Of a stretch of DNA of 64,000 nucleotides, positions 9,833-25,629 are shown piece after piece; the stretch's first letter is position 1; each line of letters begins with the position of its first letter. Origin of the DNA: Acanthosoma haemorrhoidale. Taxonomy: Eukaryota; Arthropoda; Insecta; Hemiptera; Acanthosomatidae. A program made the position numbers and the translations under genes. The notes beneath the pieces were generated by a model, which saw only the letters and a list, made by a program, of their open reading frames with translations, searched no databases and was not told where the DNA came from. The stretch spans positions 49,807,239 to 49,871,238 of the forward strand of contig OV884012.1 in the NCBI GenBank assembly GCA_930367205.1. Direction: 5' to 3'.

Positions 9833-12537
9833 AAAATTAGTAGCATCAAATATTGAAATCGCCAGTGAGTGTACTAAAATGCTGATTGGTGGGCAGACAT
9901 TGTTGTTGATCAATAATACATATAGTTTCCTTGGGTTTCTCCTAGGTATATTTATTGGTACAGGTGTGAACGAGGCTACGGATTCAGTTGAAATTAAAAC
10001 GTAAAATAAATATTTACCAATTGCACGATTGAACACTTGACAATTGAACTATTGGTAGTAATGAATTAATTTTGATGATACGTGAATTTAGCGGAACCTT
10101 GACTTGAAACAGTCAGAATTGAGATCTAACCCTTTGAATACATATATTTCAAAAATACCTATGAACTAACCAACTGTGATTAGTACTCAGTTAATAAATT
10201 TAAAATTTACAACAGATTGGTCTTACCGGATTTGGATAGTGCTAACAAGATATTATTTACAATATTCTTTAAAAAAAAAAAAAAAAAAATAGCAAAAGAG
10301 GAAGTCTTAAAAAAATTAAAGACATTACCACAAAAAGTTCTGAAAATACGTTCCAGTTGCGGGACGAATCGAAAACGCACTTCTTTAGCCCTACGAATCG
10401 GACCGCTAACCGCAGGTATCTTCCCCGTCTATTCTGAACTAACGAAAATAATATTGTTTCAGGTGCCTTGCTCCTCCCCAACGAACAGGATTTTCTTCAG
10501 TCCTGCTTTAGAGTTCTACGTCAAATTTCCAAGGAGGTCGCTTCGTTTGTTATCTTTAAGGAGATATTTCTCCTCTATTCGTCCAGAAATATAACTACAT
10601 CAAACCCCGGAATGAAAATAATAATTTTCTTAAAGTTGTTAGATAAAGGTATTCGGCCAATGAAACCAACAAAGTTGAATATATATAAATTGAAAAGCCA
10701 CCAAAGCGATATCCTATTAATTTTTTATAACAATATCATCGACGAAGTTAAAACAATAAAAGCAGATTTGTGTTTTTAAGAATTTCTGAGTATGCTTTGT
10801 CACAGCAATCTAACATAGTTAGACATTATTACAATACATTATTACCCGTTAGTATGGATATATTTTTATTTCACTCCTTTTTTTCCCCATTCCATCGCCA
10901 ATCCCGATAGGATAGGTTTTTAATTCAAATAGATACTGTAGAAAGGTATAATATAATTATAATTATAATAATAAATAATCATAATATAAGTATAATTAAC
11001 TACTAATAATTACAATATAACAAGAGATTTTAGTTTCAGTTTATTATCGAGTTTCACAGAACTCTACGATTAATTACGTAGTGAAGAAACCAACGCAAAC
11101 TTCTAATGGCTTTTTGAAATTTTGGAAACCAACAGTAGAAATCACGTATAATTTTCTTCGGACCGATATCAATTGGCCATTTTTAATGGGATCGTAGGTC
11201 TCTCAAAACCAAAAACCCTTCAGTTCAGCCGCGCGTTTTTCTGTCTGATATTACTTTTAAAATTTTATTTAACAAAAAAAAAACAGACGATTTCCATAAA
11301 ACGCGACTCCTATCTCTAAATTAATTAGTTTGTGTCAACTAGTAATTAGAGTGGGTTATCAAATTAAATATCACCTTTGGCCTGGTTGATAAGATGTAAT
11401 TTGTGTTTTGTTTTTTTCAAACTAGAATTAAAAACAGCAATCATTAACTTTATGCAGTTTCATTTGATGGTCCGACAACGCTAAAACCGAAAAAATGAAG
11501 GGGCATTATTAAATTAATTATTACCTTACATAGTAAGGTATCGAAATAAATCTTGTCGTCCTAATAGTTAATGTAAACTTGAACAGTTTGCATGGAAGTT
11601 TTACTTAATGTCCCAGATATACTAAAAGTACAATAAACCAATTACTAAAGTAGTTTAGGGACATTAATTAATTGCTTATTGATAATTTTAAGAAATAATT
11701 TATTTCTTCATATTTAAAATAAAAAATAATAAAACAACATACTTATTATAATAATATATAATTTGTATTGGATCATTAGCGGACTAATCAATAATGTGCT
11801 ATTCACACTGCCATTAAAATCACAACTATATCTCTTAATTGTGTAATGTACCACGCTTGCCATGTTTTTTTTTTATAAAGTCATCTGCTGTATATAATAT
11901 ATATAAATGTATATATGTATGTATATTATACATTAACAAATATTGCTTTAACAATGAAATATTTTGTTTTTAAAAATGGCTAGCGCTGTTATCAAATTCA
12001 ACGCTAGAGTACATATCGGAATATTGGAGCTAACGCAGCCCACATCCCACCATCTCAATATTTATTTTAAAACCCAATTTAAATTAAATTTTACAAAATT
12101 AATTTAAATACAAATAAATAATTGTGTTTTTTTTTCTAATTTCACCACTTTTTCCCCCCATTACGTATAAATGTAATATTTTATAAAAAAAAAAAAGGGA
12201 AAATATGTAATATATATGTAGTAGATAAAACGTTACATCAACAAAAAGAGAACATGCAATTTCTAGTAGCCGCTATCCAGACTTAATAAACACTATGTTG
12301 AGGAGGATGTGCCATCAGGTACCCTACGCCAATAGATGCGGGCTAGAGAAGCAATAACCCTATCATCCGAGGGCTATAGCACACTATACCCGCAATAAAA
12401 CCTGATTTATCTAGCCAGCCGCTATTGTGATCCGCTCCGAACTTTATTATACCGCTTCTAAGAATAGTTTTATGATCGAAATTGAGGCAACATGGCCGGG
12501 CAAGAATTTCAATTAAATCAAATTGTGCCTTCAGCCA
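9833..12537. other. AT-rich non-coding stretch with a small balanced island
   Basis: Mostly AT-rich. There is an A17-A20 run at about 10270-10289 and a long AT repeat-like patch at 11880-11930. A short balanced block at 12290-12450 has no coding or RNA signature. Open frames at 10217-10594 and 10468-10779 match nothing I know. Confidence 0.4.
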
Positions 12538-16085
<3,548 letters not shown>

Positions 16086-16522
16086 TAGCAAAGTAATTCC
16101 TTTATTGTGCAATAATTACAATCTGCCTTTTATAAGGCAATAAGTAATTAAGATATATGCTCTCATTCATACAATATTTACAGTTCATCATTCACTCGCT
16201 CATTCATACAATATTTACAGTTCATCATTCACTCGCTCATTCATACAATATTTACAGACAGCCCAAAGACCCCCCAAATCCACCGCAAAGAGAAAGCGGA
16301 GTCTTGGGAAGTCCCCCACGCTCCTCCGTCAGCCGCGTCACTGGATACAAACCAGTGGAGGCTGACCAAGAGCGCGAGAGCCACAGACGCTCAGGACATG
16401 ATTGGAGAGTCTGCCCATTGCCAGGACTCCCACTGTCACGCGTTTATAGCAGGTCACGAGGCCACTGCCGTTTCAGTCTCCGAGGAGGATTATAGGGATG
16501 AGTGGCGCAGTAGCAAAGTAAT
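16086..16522 (-). mobile_element. Jockey-A copy 3 (3' end only) with 12-bp target-site duplication
   Basis: TAGCAAAGTAAT is repeated at 16086-16097 and 16511-16522, so the insert is 16098-16510. It holds the family's 3' untranslated region and the very end of ORF2 on the minus strand, next to the right-hand duplication. The plus strand shows the shared blocks: AATCTGCC near 16120, CCCCCAAATCCACC near 16270, AAGTCCCCCACGCTCC near 16310 and GAGGATTATAGGGATGAGTG near 16483. A 37-bp unit inside the UTR is tandemly duplicated. The AATAAAG-like signal is present in reverse complement near 16100. It is severely 5' truncated and non-coding. Confidence 0.9.
16164..16257. repeat. 37-bp tandem repeat inside Jockey-A copy 3
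   Basis: The unit beginning CATTCATACAATATTTACAG is present at 16164-16200 and 16201-16237, then starts again from 16238 for about 19 bases. Other copies carry a single unit at this place, so the array arose within this copy or its source lineage. Confidence 0.9.
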
Positions 16523-17894
16523 AAAAATAGTTAAAATAAATCAGATGCTTTGCTTGAACATTAAAAATATTTCCACTAATTAACTACTACTATTAACTAA
16601 TACTACTACTATAAATACTATTAACTACTACTATTCTACTAATTAACTATTACTATAAAAGTAATATCTCATTCATAGTGATTTGACTAGTAAAAGAAAT
16701 GACTTAAGATTTACTATTTTAGGATGTTGATGTGTATAAAGTGTGTCTAATGTAGATCAAACCATAAATTTCTAACTGAAAGCATCGGTTGTGGTTAAGG
16801 AAAAGTGCAATATGAAGCTAAGCCTAATATATAGTTTCAGTTAAATGTACTATGGTAAAGTCTATTATTTCTGGGTAAGTCATGAAGCTGTTATCCAACG
16901 CATCATTTTTTGTAATTATCATATTTTTTCGTCAAGCATGATTGGCAAGCAAATTGTCCATTTCCTGTGTTCTGAGGAAGGAACTCTACATTAAGACATC
17001 ACTGGAAGGTTTGATTGGATTCAGCTGCCGGGGGACAAAAAAAAATTGGACCGCCGAAAATAATCCTAGTCCATTAAACGAGATCGTTAACTTGCCCTCC
17101 CCCCGGCCGGGACAAAAGCAGAAAGCAGAAAGAAGAACCAGAAATAAATAAGAAAGAGAGATAAAGAGGTGTTTAGCGCGTCGGGGCAGATCCTTATCTG
17201 GAGCGACAGATACAGCCGGCCCTCTTAACCAAATAGGTGATAGGTCGGTCAAATAAAGGCAACCCTGTTTTCATCCCCCCCCCACTCCTTTCAACCTGCT
17301 TATCATTTGTAATTTGTTTTTGTCCCTAGCGCTCGGTCCCTGACTCTCAATGAATTGAAATCGCCTTCAACGAGCACTCACAAAAGGCGTGCATTCCAAT
17401 AGGGCTATTACTTACATATGGTAGAGAATAAATGGAAATTCGATCCTTTAAAGCCTTAAACCAGTTCTTATTTTAATAGAATAAGGTCTGTGCCCCGCAA
17501 TAGAATAATATATTGGTACGATATCAACTGACTGTCCTCAATATAAATGCTAAGTAGGTTAGTGCTGTTGAAACTGATATGCTCCGACTTGATCACACAT
17601 TAAATTCCACAATCCTTAGAGAAATCGCAGCCATGATATAGGAAAAACTTGAAGTCCAACTTGATAAGGTCGTTCTTAAGTAACCGGAAAATCGTGTACA
17701 CCATTTTATCAGGAATTATCAGGAAATAAGTTCTCCCATGATGATTTAATGATGATGTATGCATAAAGTAAGGAAATCCCTTGAAGTAAAGTTGAAGGAT
17801 CTAGGCATCGGAATCACATGAAATGCTTGGGGGAATAATGGGCTTTATTTTATGTAAACCATTGGATATTTTTTTCAGCCGAAAAGATATTTTG
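16523..17894. other. Non-coding stretch with a GC-richer block at 17020-17300
   Basis: The left part is AT-rich with ACTACTATTA-type low complexity (16575-16660). The block at 17020-17300 is GC-richer, with C runs at 17098-17104 and 17273-17283. Overlapping open frames on both strands there have no recognisable homology. Confidence 0.35.
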
Positions 17895-17970
17895 ATAGCG
17901 TTCGAGCAGGACTCGAATACAGCACTTATCTAATCTCCAATTGTGTGATCTAACTTTGAGTTACCTTTGT
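17895..17970 (-). pseudogene. tRNA-like or tRNA-derived SINE remnant
   Basis: On the minus strand a B-box-like segment ATTCGAGTCC (17909-17918) follows, about 35 nt downstream, an A-box-like segment TAACTCAAAGTTAGATC (17947-17963). Spacing and the T-arm-like TTCGAG...CTCGAA are reminiscent of a tRNA. I cannot form a proper anticodon arm or full acceptor stem, so this is at best a decayed tRNA-derived sequence. Chance resemblance is possible. Confidence 0.3.
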
Positions 17971-18756
17971 ACAAACACCGTCTATATATTAGATACACAA
18001 ATGCATATATAAAGGCATTTTAACTCTCAATAAATTTAAAGCAATGGTTTAGATTGGGCACTTGATTATTTATATGGAATATAAGTATGAATATATAAGA
18101 ATATATATAAGTATGGAAAGCTAAGGATATTTGTTATTGCATAGACTGTTATTCAGACTGGAATAAGGTATTTTAATTAATAGTTATTCACTAACTAAAA
18201 TCCAATACTACAGTTCTAGAATAAATATTTAGGTCGAGTCATAAGTAACTTCCGTTTTTTTTTTGCTCTCATTAAATAACTAAATTATATACGAATGCAG
18301 GACGCTTTTCATGGAGTATCTCTTGTACTCTTTGCAACTGCTGAGATCTACAATATCTATCCGCAGTAATCGTTAAATTTGACTTCAACATCATGGTTAT
18401 TCCTTGACAATCCCACCATACACACAATAAAATCTTTTTGCCATGGATGTTTGCCAGCCGCTTCGCCCTCGTGGAAGTATTCACTCAATAAGACAATTTC
18501 CATAGCGCCTATCATCAAATTTAATTTAACTATCTAACCCCTAAATGAATTAGCTGTGAAATAAAAAGCATACATGCTAACGGAGAGTACAAAGAACATA
18601 TTATTTTCAAAAATCATTATAAAAATCAAAGTAATTTTATTTAGAGGTAATTTAGAGTACATTACAGCAAAAAATTATAAAACAGATCATTTACAAATTC
18701 ACTTTAATATTAATTTAACCAAAAACGTTTTTGTTTTTACCTCTAAATGCAAGAAT
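17971..18756. other. AT-rich non-coding stretch, nothing recognised
   Basis: No shared repeats were seen. Two short open frames (18272-18484 minus and 18574-18762 plus) match nothing I know. Confidence 0.4.
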
Positions 18757-19198
18757 AAATAAATTCTTTAATTCAATAACAACTTTATTATGATGAAATT
18801 ACAATCTGCCTACTTAAAAGGCAATAAATAATTGAGATAAGTGTTTTCATTCATACCATATTTACAGTTCATCATTCGTTCGCACATTCATACAATATTT
18901 ACAAACAGCCCAGGGGCCCCCCAAGTCCACACGCTGTTGCCTCCCTCACAAGCGAAAGAGGAATCGGAGTCTCGGGAAGTCCCCCACGCTCCCCACTAGC
19001 CACGTCGCCGGATACGAGCCAGCGGAGGCTGACGAAGAGCGCGAGAGCCACATACGCTCAGGACATGATTGGAGAAACTGGCCATTGCCAGGACTCCCAC
19101 TGTGCGCATTTATAGCAGGTCACGAAACCACTGCCGTTTCAGTCTCCGGGGAGGATTATAGGGATGAGTGGAGCAGTGCAATGACTGAAATAAATTCT
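18757..19198 (-). mobile_element. Jockey-A copy 4 (3' end only) with 11-bp target-site duplication
   Basis: AAATAAATTCT flanks the insert at 18757-18767 and 19188-19198, giving an element of 18768-19187. The plus strand reads the 3' terminus inward: TTCAATAACAACTTTATTAT, then AATCTGCC, then the GC-rich UTR with CAGCCCAGGGGCCCCCC near 18905 and GAAGTCCCCCACGCTCCCC near 18976. It ends in GAGGATTATAGGGATGAGTG, the last codons of ORF2 in reverse. It contains no complete domain. Like copies 2 and 6 it has the UTR variant with TTCGTTCGCACATTCAT, so these three form a subfamily distinct from copies 1, 3, 5, 7 and 9. Confidence 0.9.
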
Positions 19199-20059
19199 AA
19201 AAAAAAAAAATAAACACATAATAAGCAGCAAAAGTTGTACATGGGAAAACATGGCGATCTATAATTCAATGATTACTTTTACCCCTGTGACTTGTTGATC
19301 ATGACCGAGAATGTAAGTTTCACTGGAAATTACTGTTTGTTATAGTTAAAAATTGTTTCGAGATCACCTTTTCTTGTTGAGATCTTCACTTCAACTGCCA
19401 CCATCTTCTTTACAAACAAACACCCTTGTACCTTTGCAAAGTTTTGGTGGGTCGAGGTTCACGAGTAAAATGATTGCAGATCTCAGTTTTAAACTTAAGA
19501 GACTTAGTGACAACCAAAAAAATTCAGATAGTTCTACATAGTTCTGTTCCACATAATTCCAGAAGGTTCTACCGGCACCGAGATCTATTCGTTTCCACAA
19601 TCGTCTAGGAAGTTATACTGACTTCTATTAGTTTTTAAAAGTTTGCAGAAGGTTCTATAGACTTCTATTCGTCCTAACTTGCGCTTAAATCTCAGCGTGG
19701 CAGTCAACAATCAGTCGATAACTATGGATTTCACGCTAATTTCGACCCTTTTGAATTATCATTTGTTACCACTACTAATCCACAATGCTGATAAACTGAG
19801 AATGTTGTTGAATTGATATCAGTCGTTTATAAATATTTTTCATGTCACCCCTTTCCAGCTCTCCCTTGGGTGCTTGGGGTGCCCCCCCCCATTTGTATGG
19901 TTTCCTGATTGTAAGTAATATATGTACCAAGGCTTTCTGCTGTTGACACACACACGCACAGAATTATGTAATATACATAGATTAAATAGAATTCCGATAT
20001 GTTATATATTTATACTATATACTACATGCTTGGGTATCAGTTATTAACTGCTCTGCGCA
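19199..20059. other. Non-coding stretch, nothing recognised
   Basis: AT-rich, with repeated GTTCTA/GGTTCTA words near 19530-19660 (a loose 50-60 bp internal repetition of TTCTA...TTCGT). C run at 19882-19890. No coding signal was seen. Confidence 0.4.
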
Positions 20060-21330
20060 AACAAAGAGGAGGCTACAAAGTTGAGATGAGACGGGACACT
20101 GAGTGGGAGTTGCCTGGAGGAGGATGAATAAGTGAGCCTAGAACGTGATTTATCCTAAATTATACAAATTTGGTCCTGGGGCACGTTCGCTGGCGAAGGA
20201 TCCGCTACTCTCTTCACTGCTGCCGTCTCATCAGCGGAGGATCGCCATATTCAAATCATAACTGATAACTTCACTAACATCCAAAATAAAACCTCACTCA
20301 CCTTCTGATTATTTTGCAGGACCTACATGAGTCAGAAAACAGCTAACGGTAGAAAAATCAACGAGAATTTTAATGACCATTCAAACTCAATTAACATTTC
20401 CCCATTCACTCACACATCTATGCAAGATACACACATTCCAGTTATCCAGTAATCTACATATGGAATCTTGGATATAACGTATGCATAATTTTATGTAATA
20501 ATACGAAGCCAATGTTAGTTTCTCTTTAAAAACGTTTCATTTACTTAACATGACACGTCTGTCTTGCCCAAGCACCACATGCCAATCAATCCACCAACAG
20601 AACCTATGAAGAATATTAGAGTGTTCGAATTAAAGATAAGCTTTTAATGAGAAAAAAACAGGTGTTATTTTAGGTGTTAACCTAGACTATACCATCTCTT
20701 CCAATCTAACGCCTCATCGTATATGATATTGCCCGTAGCTATTGTTCTTAGGACATAATCCCCTTGATGTGAAGCGTTTGGCTGCGCCTCATGATTTTAG
20801 TTTGGAGTTCCAGAATACTACTTTAGTACTAAAAGTTTTATTGTCCTGAAATCCAATTCAGCAGTAAAGTTAAGAAAATCATCAATTTAGTTCTCGTTAT
20901 TTTAATTTCTTTTGTGTGCCCCATGCATGTCACCTATTGATGGATCCATGGACAGGACTAAGTGACATTTTCTTCATTGAGTCATATTTACCAATGAGGG
21001 CCAGCCGTCCCCTCTAGGACCAGTTAGCCTGAACTGGAATGATGCGAATTTTATTCATACTTAGTGGAGCTGATTTTATTCCATGGCGCTCTTGCGTAAT
21101 AAATTCATCATTCCTACGTTGGCTGGAAGCAGATGGCAACCTCTAAATTATTTGCCTTGAGCAAGCCTTCAAAAGCCAGTCTAAATGTCAATTCTTCAGA
21201 TTAGACTGGGAAGTTGAGTCGCTATGAAATAAATAAGGCACTACAGTTATTTTTGGCTGATAAAAGTCACCTTTTTTGCTGATTGATTACTTAGCTAAAC
21301 GGAAATTTATTTTTAAAAAATCTGCATCCG
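20060..21330. other. Non-coding stretch, balanced composition in parts
   Basis: A patch at 20070-20260 and another at 20930-21200 are less AT-rich than the neighbourhood. Neither contains a recognisable exon, splice-bounded frame or repeat shared with the window. Confidence 0.3.
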
Positions 21331-21339
21331 CACACCCGT

Positions 21340-21620
21340 CCTCCTTCAAAATGCACCCGCCGACTTCCTCGCAGACAGCGGAAGGACCCACACGTGTCTT
21401 CGGCGGCCACGTGAAAGCTAGTGCTAAAAGGTGATTATGGAGTCGGCGTTGGGGAACGACTGCTACAAATGAACAGCCTCAGCAGCTACAAATGAGGGCC
21501 AGATGTGTCGCAGCCCTTGTCATCCTCAGCCCAGCCTCCTCCTAATCTATCGGCCACCGCCAGCCCAGGAAATTGCTTCGTCTCTCTCTACTAATTAGTC
21601 CGAGAGTCCCTTGCTAGATG
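21340..21620. promoter_or_regulatory. GC-richer island with paired E-boxes (candidate cis-element)
   Basis: Two canonical E-boxes CACGTG lie at 21391-21396 and 21408-21413, 17 bp centre to centre. Downstream, GCTACAAATGA is repeated at 21462-21472 and 21485-21495, 23 bp apart. The block has clearly higher GC than its surroundings and no open frame of note. CACGTG is bound by bHLH proteins of the Myc, Hairy or Clock groups, and clustered spaced motifs are common in enhancers. No promoter or transcript is visible, so the regulatory role is inference only. Confidence 0.25.
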
Positions 21621-24556
21621 ATCAACATAACTGCGAAACTAAGAAAAAATGGTTCACTGAGCTCACTGAGCATTTCAGCTGATCTCTGTCTGCCAGTAGA
21701 GATCTATATACGTGTTGTCTAGGATTGATTTCGTGAAAATACATCAAGAGATCCGGTACATTTCACTAAATCTCAAAATATGCTGACAGGTTTTTGGTTA
21801 CTACAAATGACGGGGTAATGTAGAAAAAATGAAACGTGAAATTATACGCTACCCTTTATCTACCGATAAGATTCCTCAAGCACTAGATAGAAATCTATTA
21901 ATGATTTCATAAATAATATATAATGATAAGCTGTGGGTTTTACCCCGTAGTCATATTATATAGGTCATATTAAAAATGGCAAAACATAATTCTTCAGAGT
22001 GGCTCAATGTGCGTTATATATATTAATGTTTTAGTTATTTAAACAAATAATGTTATTTGCAAAAAAAAAACAGTCTACAGTGACCAGAACGGGATCAAAA
22101 ATAAAATGCGTCTTTTTTTATTTTAAATTTATGGCTATGGATCACCGATTTCAGTAAAACTTATTTTTGTGTTGTTAGACTGAAAAATATTTTTCACGTA
22201 ATTATGATTGTTGGCTAAAAATATTTGCCAATGGGCCTCTAAAACCAGGAGACACTCCAAATAAAGTAAGCTGAAGAAAATGTTTATTTAAAAAAGCAAA
22301 GCTCGTTGACAGTATTTTTAAAACATTAAAATACTAATTTTCTTGGCAATCGAAAACATATATCTTTTGAGCTACGATCATCAGGAGAGCAAATTTTTCG
22401 GTAATGTTATATATACTAATTAAACCTTCATAACGTCTTATTTTATCCGAATTCGCCGTCGGAAAGCCAAATTTTCTTTTAGTAAAGAATAACAACAATT
22501 AGGAAGCATTTTTAAGTAAGAAAAATAAAATTGACGAACAAAACACAAACGTTTTCTTGTGTACCTCCAGTTCTAATTTTTTATGGATACTGTGTTGGTA
22601 TTATTACATATAATTGATAGATGTCTACAAAGTTCGCTATGGATCAGTTGAGTCGGTCAGGATTTTTTGTGGTCTTCAAATAATATAGGAGGGGACAATT
22701 CTGAACGAAAAAAAATGTGTTTGATTTTCTCAACAAATGGTATCCTAGTAAATAATATCTGGGCTTCTAGAATTCGACATGATATTTTCCTATAAACTGA
22801 TATGAACCTAATTACCTGTTCTTATGGTAATTGTGCCGTATTTCCAGCCATATGCATTCTTACTAAAATGAATATATTATCAATCTCAATGATACATAAA
22901 GAAACTGAAATGTTCTCTAAACATTTACAGGATCCCTTTCATTCCAATAATTTCCATCTCATTTTTCCCCATCCCTACATTTCAAATTGAGAGTTTTGAA
23001 AGAAAAAAAAAAACATTTACAAGAAAGAATATAATATAAGCTCTAAGCAGGGATCAGATACTTGAAAAATGAAAAACAAATTCCCCCTAATAACGTACCG
23101 ATCCCAATCCGTCATGAGAACAGTATCTCCCTTAAATTATTCTACTGCAGTTTACGTCATCTGTCAGGACACCAATAAGCTCCTGAAAATTTCCTTATAA
23201 CAATTTCTCTTTTCTGTCTTTGCATATAAATATATATTTTTAAAAAAAAATTACATTATTTATTATGGCATTTCACCTGTATTTGAAACAGTTACGTTCT
23301 ACGATCTAAGTGGAACGTTACTGTACCGTGGACATCCAAAGAAAAAACATGAACATTGTTAACTGAAAAAAAAAGAAGTAAGAAACAAAAAAAAAATTGC
23401 TGACAGTTGAAATGAATGGTCTTCTGAGCCCTTGATTATATAACTGAAAAAAATTGTCTGTTGGTTTTAGTATATTTTTTTCTCTATTTTTCTCCAGAAG
23501 TTAATGGGTAGGCGTGTATCAATTATGAAATGTTAATAACCACTTTTTTTGCCGATCCGTCAGCTCCCTGGCTTCGGCTCATTACTTCTCTTTATTAAAT
23601 ACTTTCTACCGGGATAAATAACCGTTGAAATATTGCGCTTAACATTCATGGAGTGTAAATGTTCCATCGGTTAAAAACCCATCATTGTGTTTATGTGTAT
23701 ATTAAAGTAGATTGAGATCCTATCAGACATAGTATAATAGGATTAATGTAACTATCTTTGTTGAGTTCCGAAATTGTTTTATTTATTAGTAATATATATA
23801 TTAGCAAGCCATGACAAAGTGATAAGGTAAAAATTTTAATGTTTATAGAATAGGTGGGCTTTAGTCAGTCATTATTTCCATTAAACTGTTAAGAAATTTA
23901 AAAATTAATATCTATCGGCAGTATGTGACATTTAATCAATGTGTGTTATCAACTGGGTTCAAAAATGCCTGAGTGGAAATAAATACATAGAAGATTACCA
24001 CATGCGTCTGCATTCAAGAATACCTGTTATGGGCGGTATAAATTATAATAATAACCTAAAATTACTAAGACTGTTAAACTCATCTGTAAGATTTATCTAG
24101 AATTTCAAAATCGATGATAACACTAACTATAAATTTAATGATCTAACATTTTAAAAATTAAGGATCTAATAGACGTCATATTGTGAGTTATACATAAAGT
24201 GCTTAAAAATAAGAAACCTGAATTCGATAAACTAAGATCTCTTGAATTTAGGGGCTTAAGATTAAATAACATATGTATCCCAAGTTGTAAAACTAAAATC
24301 AATGCAAATTTATTGGCTTTTAAAATTATTCTATTGTATAAATCCTTACCACTAGAATTGAAACAAATACAACCCAGTAGATCATTTAATGGAATTTTAA
24401 AAATATGTGATTAAAAATATAAGTTTAGGTATTTATTAATAATGTACTAGTAATTTTAAGCTCCAACTAATAAGTAGATTGAAAAATGAGTACTTTAATA
24501 TTTGATTTATTTCACATTCCACAGTAACTAAATTATCTGGGCTATGTCATTAAAAA
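21621..24556. other. AT-rich non-coding stretch, nothing recognised
   Basis: About 2.9 kb with many homopolymer runs of 7-10 A or T. Open frames at 22802-22990 and 24199-24414 are AT-driven and match nothing I know. Confidence 0.45.
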
Positions 24557-24634
24557 ACTTTTATTTCACTAGCTTTTATTTATTTTATTATCATCTTCAT
24601 GTTGAGGTCGGAAACTTTTCAGCCCACCTATGTA
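24557..24634. mobile_element. Mariner-like MITE, copy 2 (left end missing)
   Basis: Interior and right end match the other MITE copies: TTTATTTATTTTATTATC..., then AGGTCGGAAACTTTTCAGCC and CACCTATGTATA. The left terminal repeat is absent, so this copy is truncated. It sits 118 bp from copy 3 in the same orientation. Confidence 0.75.
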
Positions 24635-24751
24635 TACACGAATTTACTTTTATTGGTGCTCACTTTATAAAGATTGCGAATATTGTGATAAGACAAGTGG
24701 TGACACCCTATCAAATTATAATTCTGAAAAAAAATCAATCAACACACAACT

Positions 24752-24851
24752 TACGAGGTGGTCTGAAAAGTTTCCGGCCTAACAGAGCTTTTATTTTAGC
24801 TATTATTATCATCTTCATGTTGAGGTCGGAAACTTTTCAGCCACCTGTGTA
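24752..24851. mobile_element. Mariner-like MITE, copy 3 (complete)
   Basis: 100 bp from TA to TA. The left end reads TACGAGGTGGTCTGAAAAG then TTTCCGGCCT. The right end reads AGGTCGGAAACTTTTCAGCC then ACCTGTGTA. The two ends are inverted repeats of about 25 bp. The interior is the same AT-rich sequence as in the other copies, slightly shortened, and there is no coding capacity. Terminal sequence and TA flanks point to mobilisation by a mariner-type transposase encoded elsewhere. Confidence 0.85.
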
Positions 24852-25625
24852 TACACGTAACTAGTGGTATCAGGACCATTTTGAAAATTGGAAAGTCAAT
24901 TACTTCTAGAGTTCCATTCAATCAGAGAGGACGTCACTTAGACCCTAAGCAGGCTGAAGCTTGAGAACAATCACTGTGACTACAGCACGGGCTACGGCTG
25001 TGACTTCAGTCTGCCAATATTGCCTTGCCAATAATTACTTAGAAGGAACCCATCCTTGTACTGAGTACTTCGGTATAATAACAGGTCAAAGTATACACCG
25101 TACAATATATTTTCCGCGTTCGACATATAATAAAAATGGAACGCAAACCAGTAATTAAACTGGAAAGTTCGTTGTTGGCCTAAATTTATTCAAAAATTAA
25201 ATTTTCTTAAGTAATAGTTAATCAGCTGACATATCTCTAGTCTACCTCACACAATCATTCATAGCATGACCGGAATGTTGCCCATTTATGAGTTTGATGA
25301 AATTGTAGCATATTTCTTTCATGATTCCCCAACAAATCCACTGAAAACATTGCCCCCCTCCTCAATCCTCCGTCCCTTCCAATTATACTCCTTTTAAGCT
25401 GTTGCAACAGAATTTGCAAATGAAATCTGAATTGTTATTTTAGAATAATTTTCCTTAGATGTTTAGAAAGATAGAGATTGCTTGGGTGCTATTCGTCCGG
25501 TTCTGGATCTGCCAGTAGGAAAAGTCATATTTTGGACAATGCCTCGCTGGTATCTTGTTTCTATTTTCCAGACTGCAAACTTTACATATAATATGCCTGT
25601 ACCTATTGTTGGTGCAAGAATTTAA
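24852..25625. other. Non-coding stretch, nothing recognised
   Basis: Mixed composition. One short open frame (24961-25158) is unrecognised. C-rich patch at 25350-25380. Confidence 0.4.
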
Positions 25626-25629
25626 TTTA

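Noticed and set aside
10217..10779. Overlapping frames of 125 and 103 codons
   Set aside because: The first runs through an A17-A20 homopolymer (polylysine), and neither resembles a known protein.
16157..16583. Plus-strand frames of 112 and 61 codons
   Set aside because: Antisense to a Jockey-A 3' UTR; their recurrence in other copies (for example 42293-42496, 61021-61218) reflects the repeat, not a gene.
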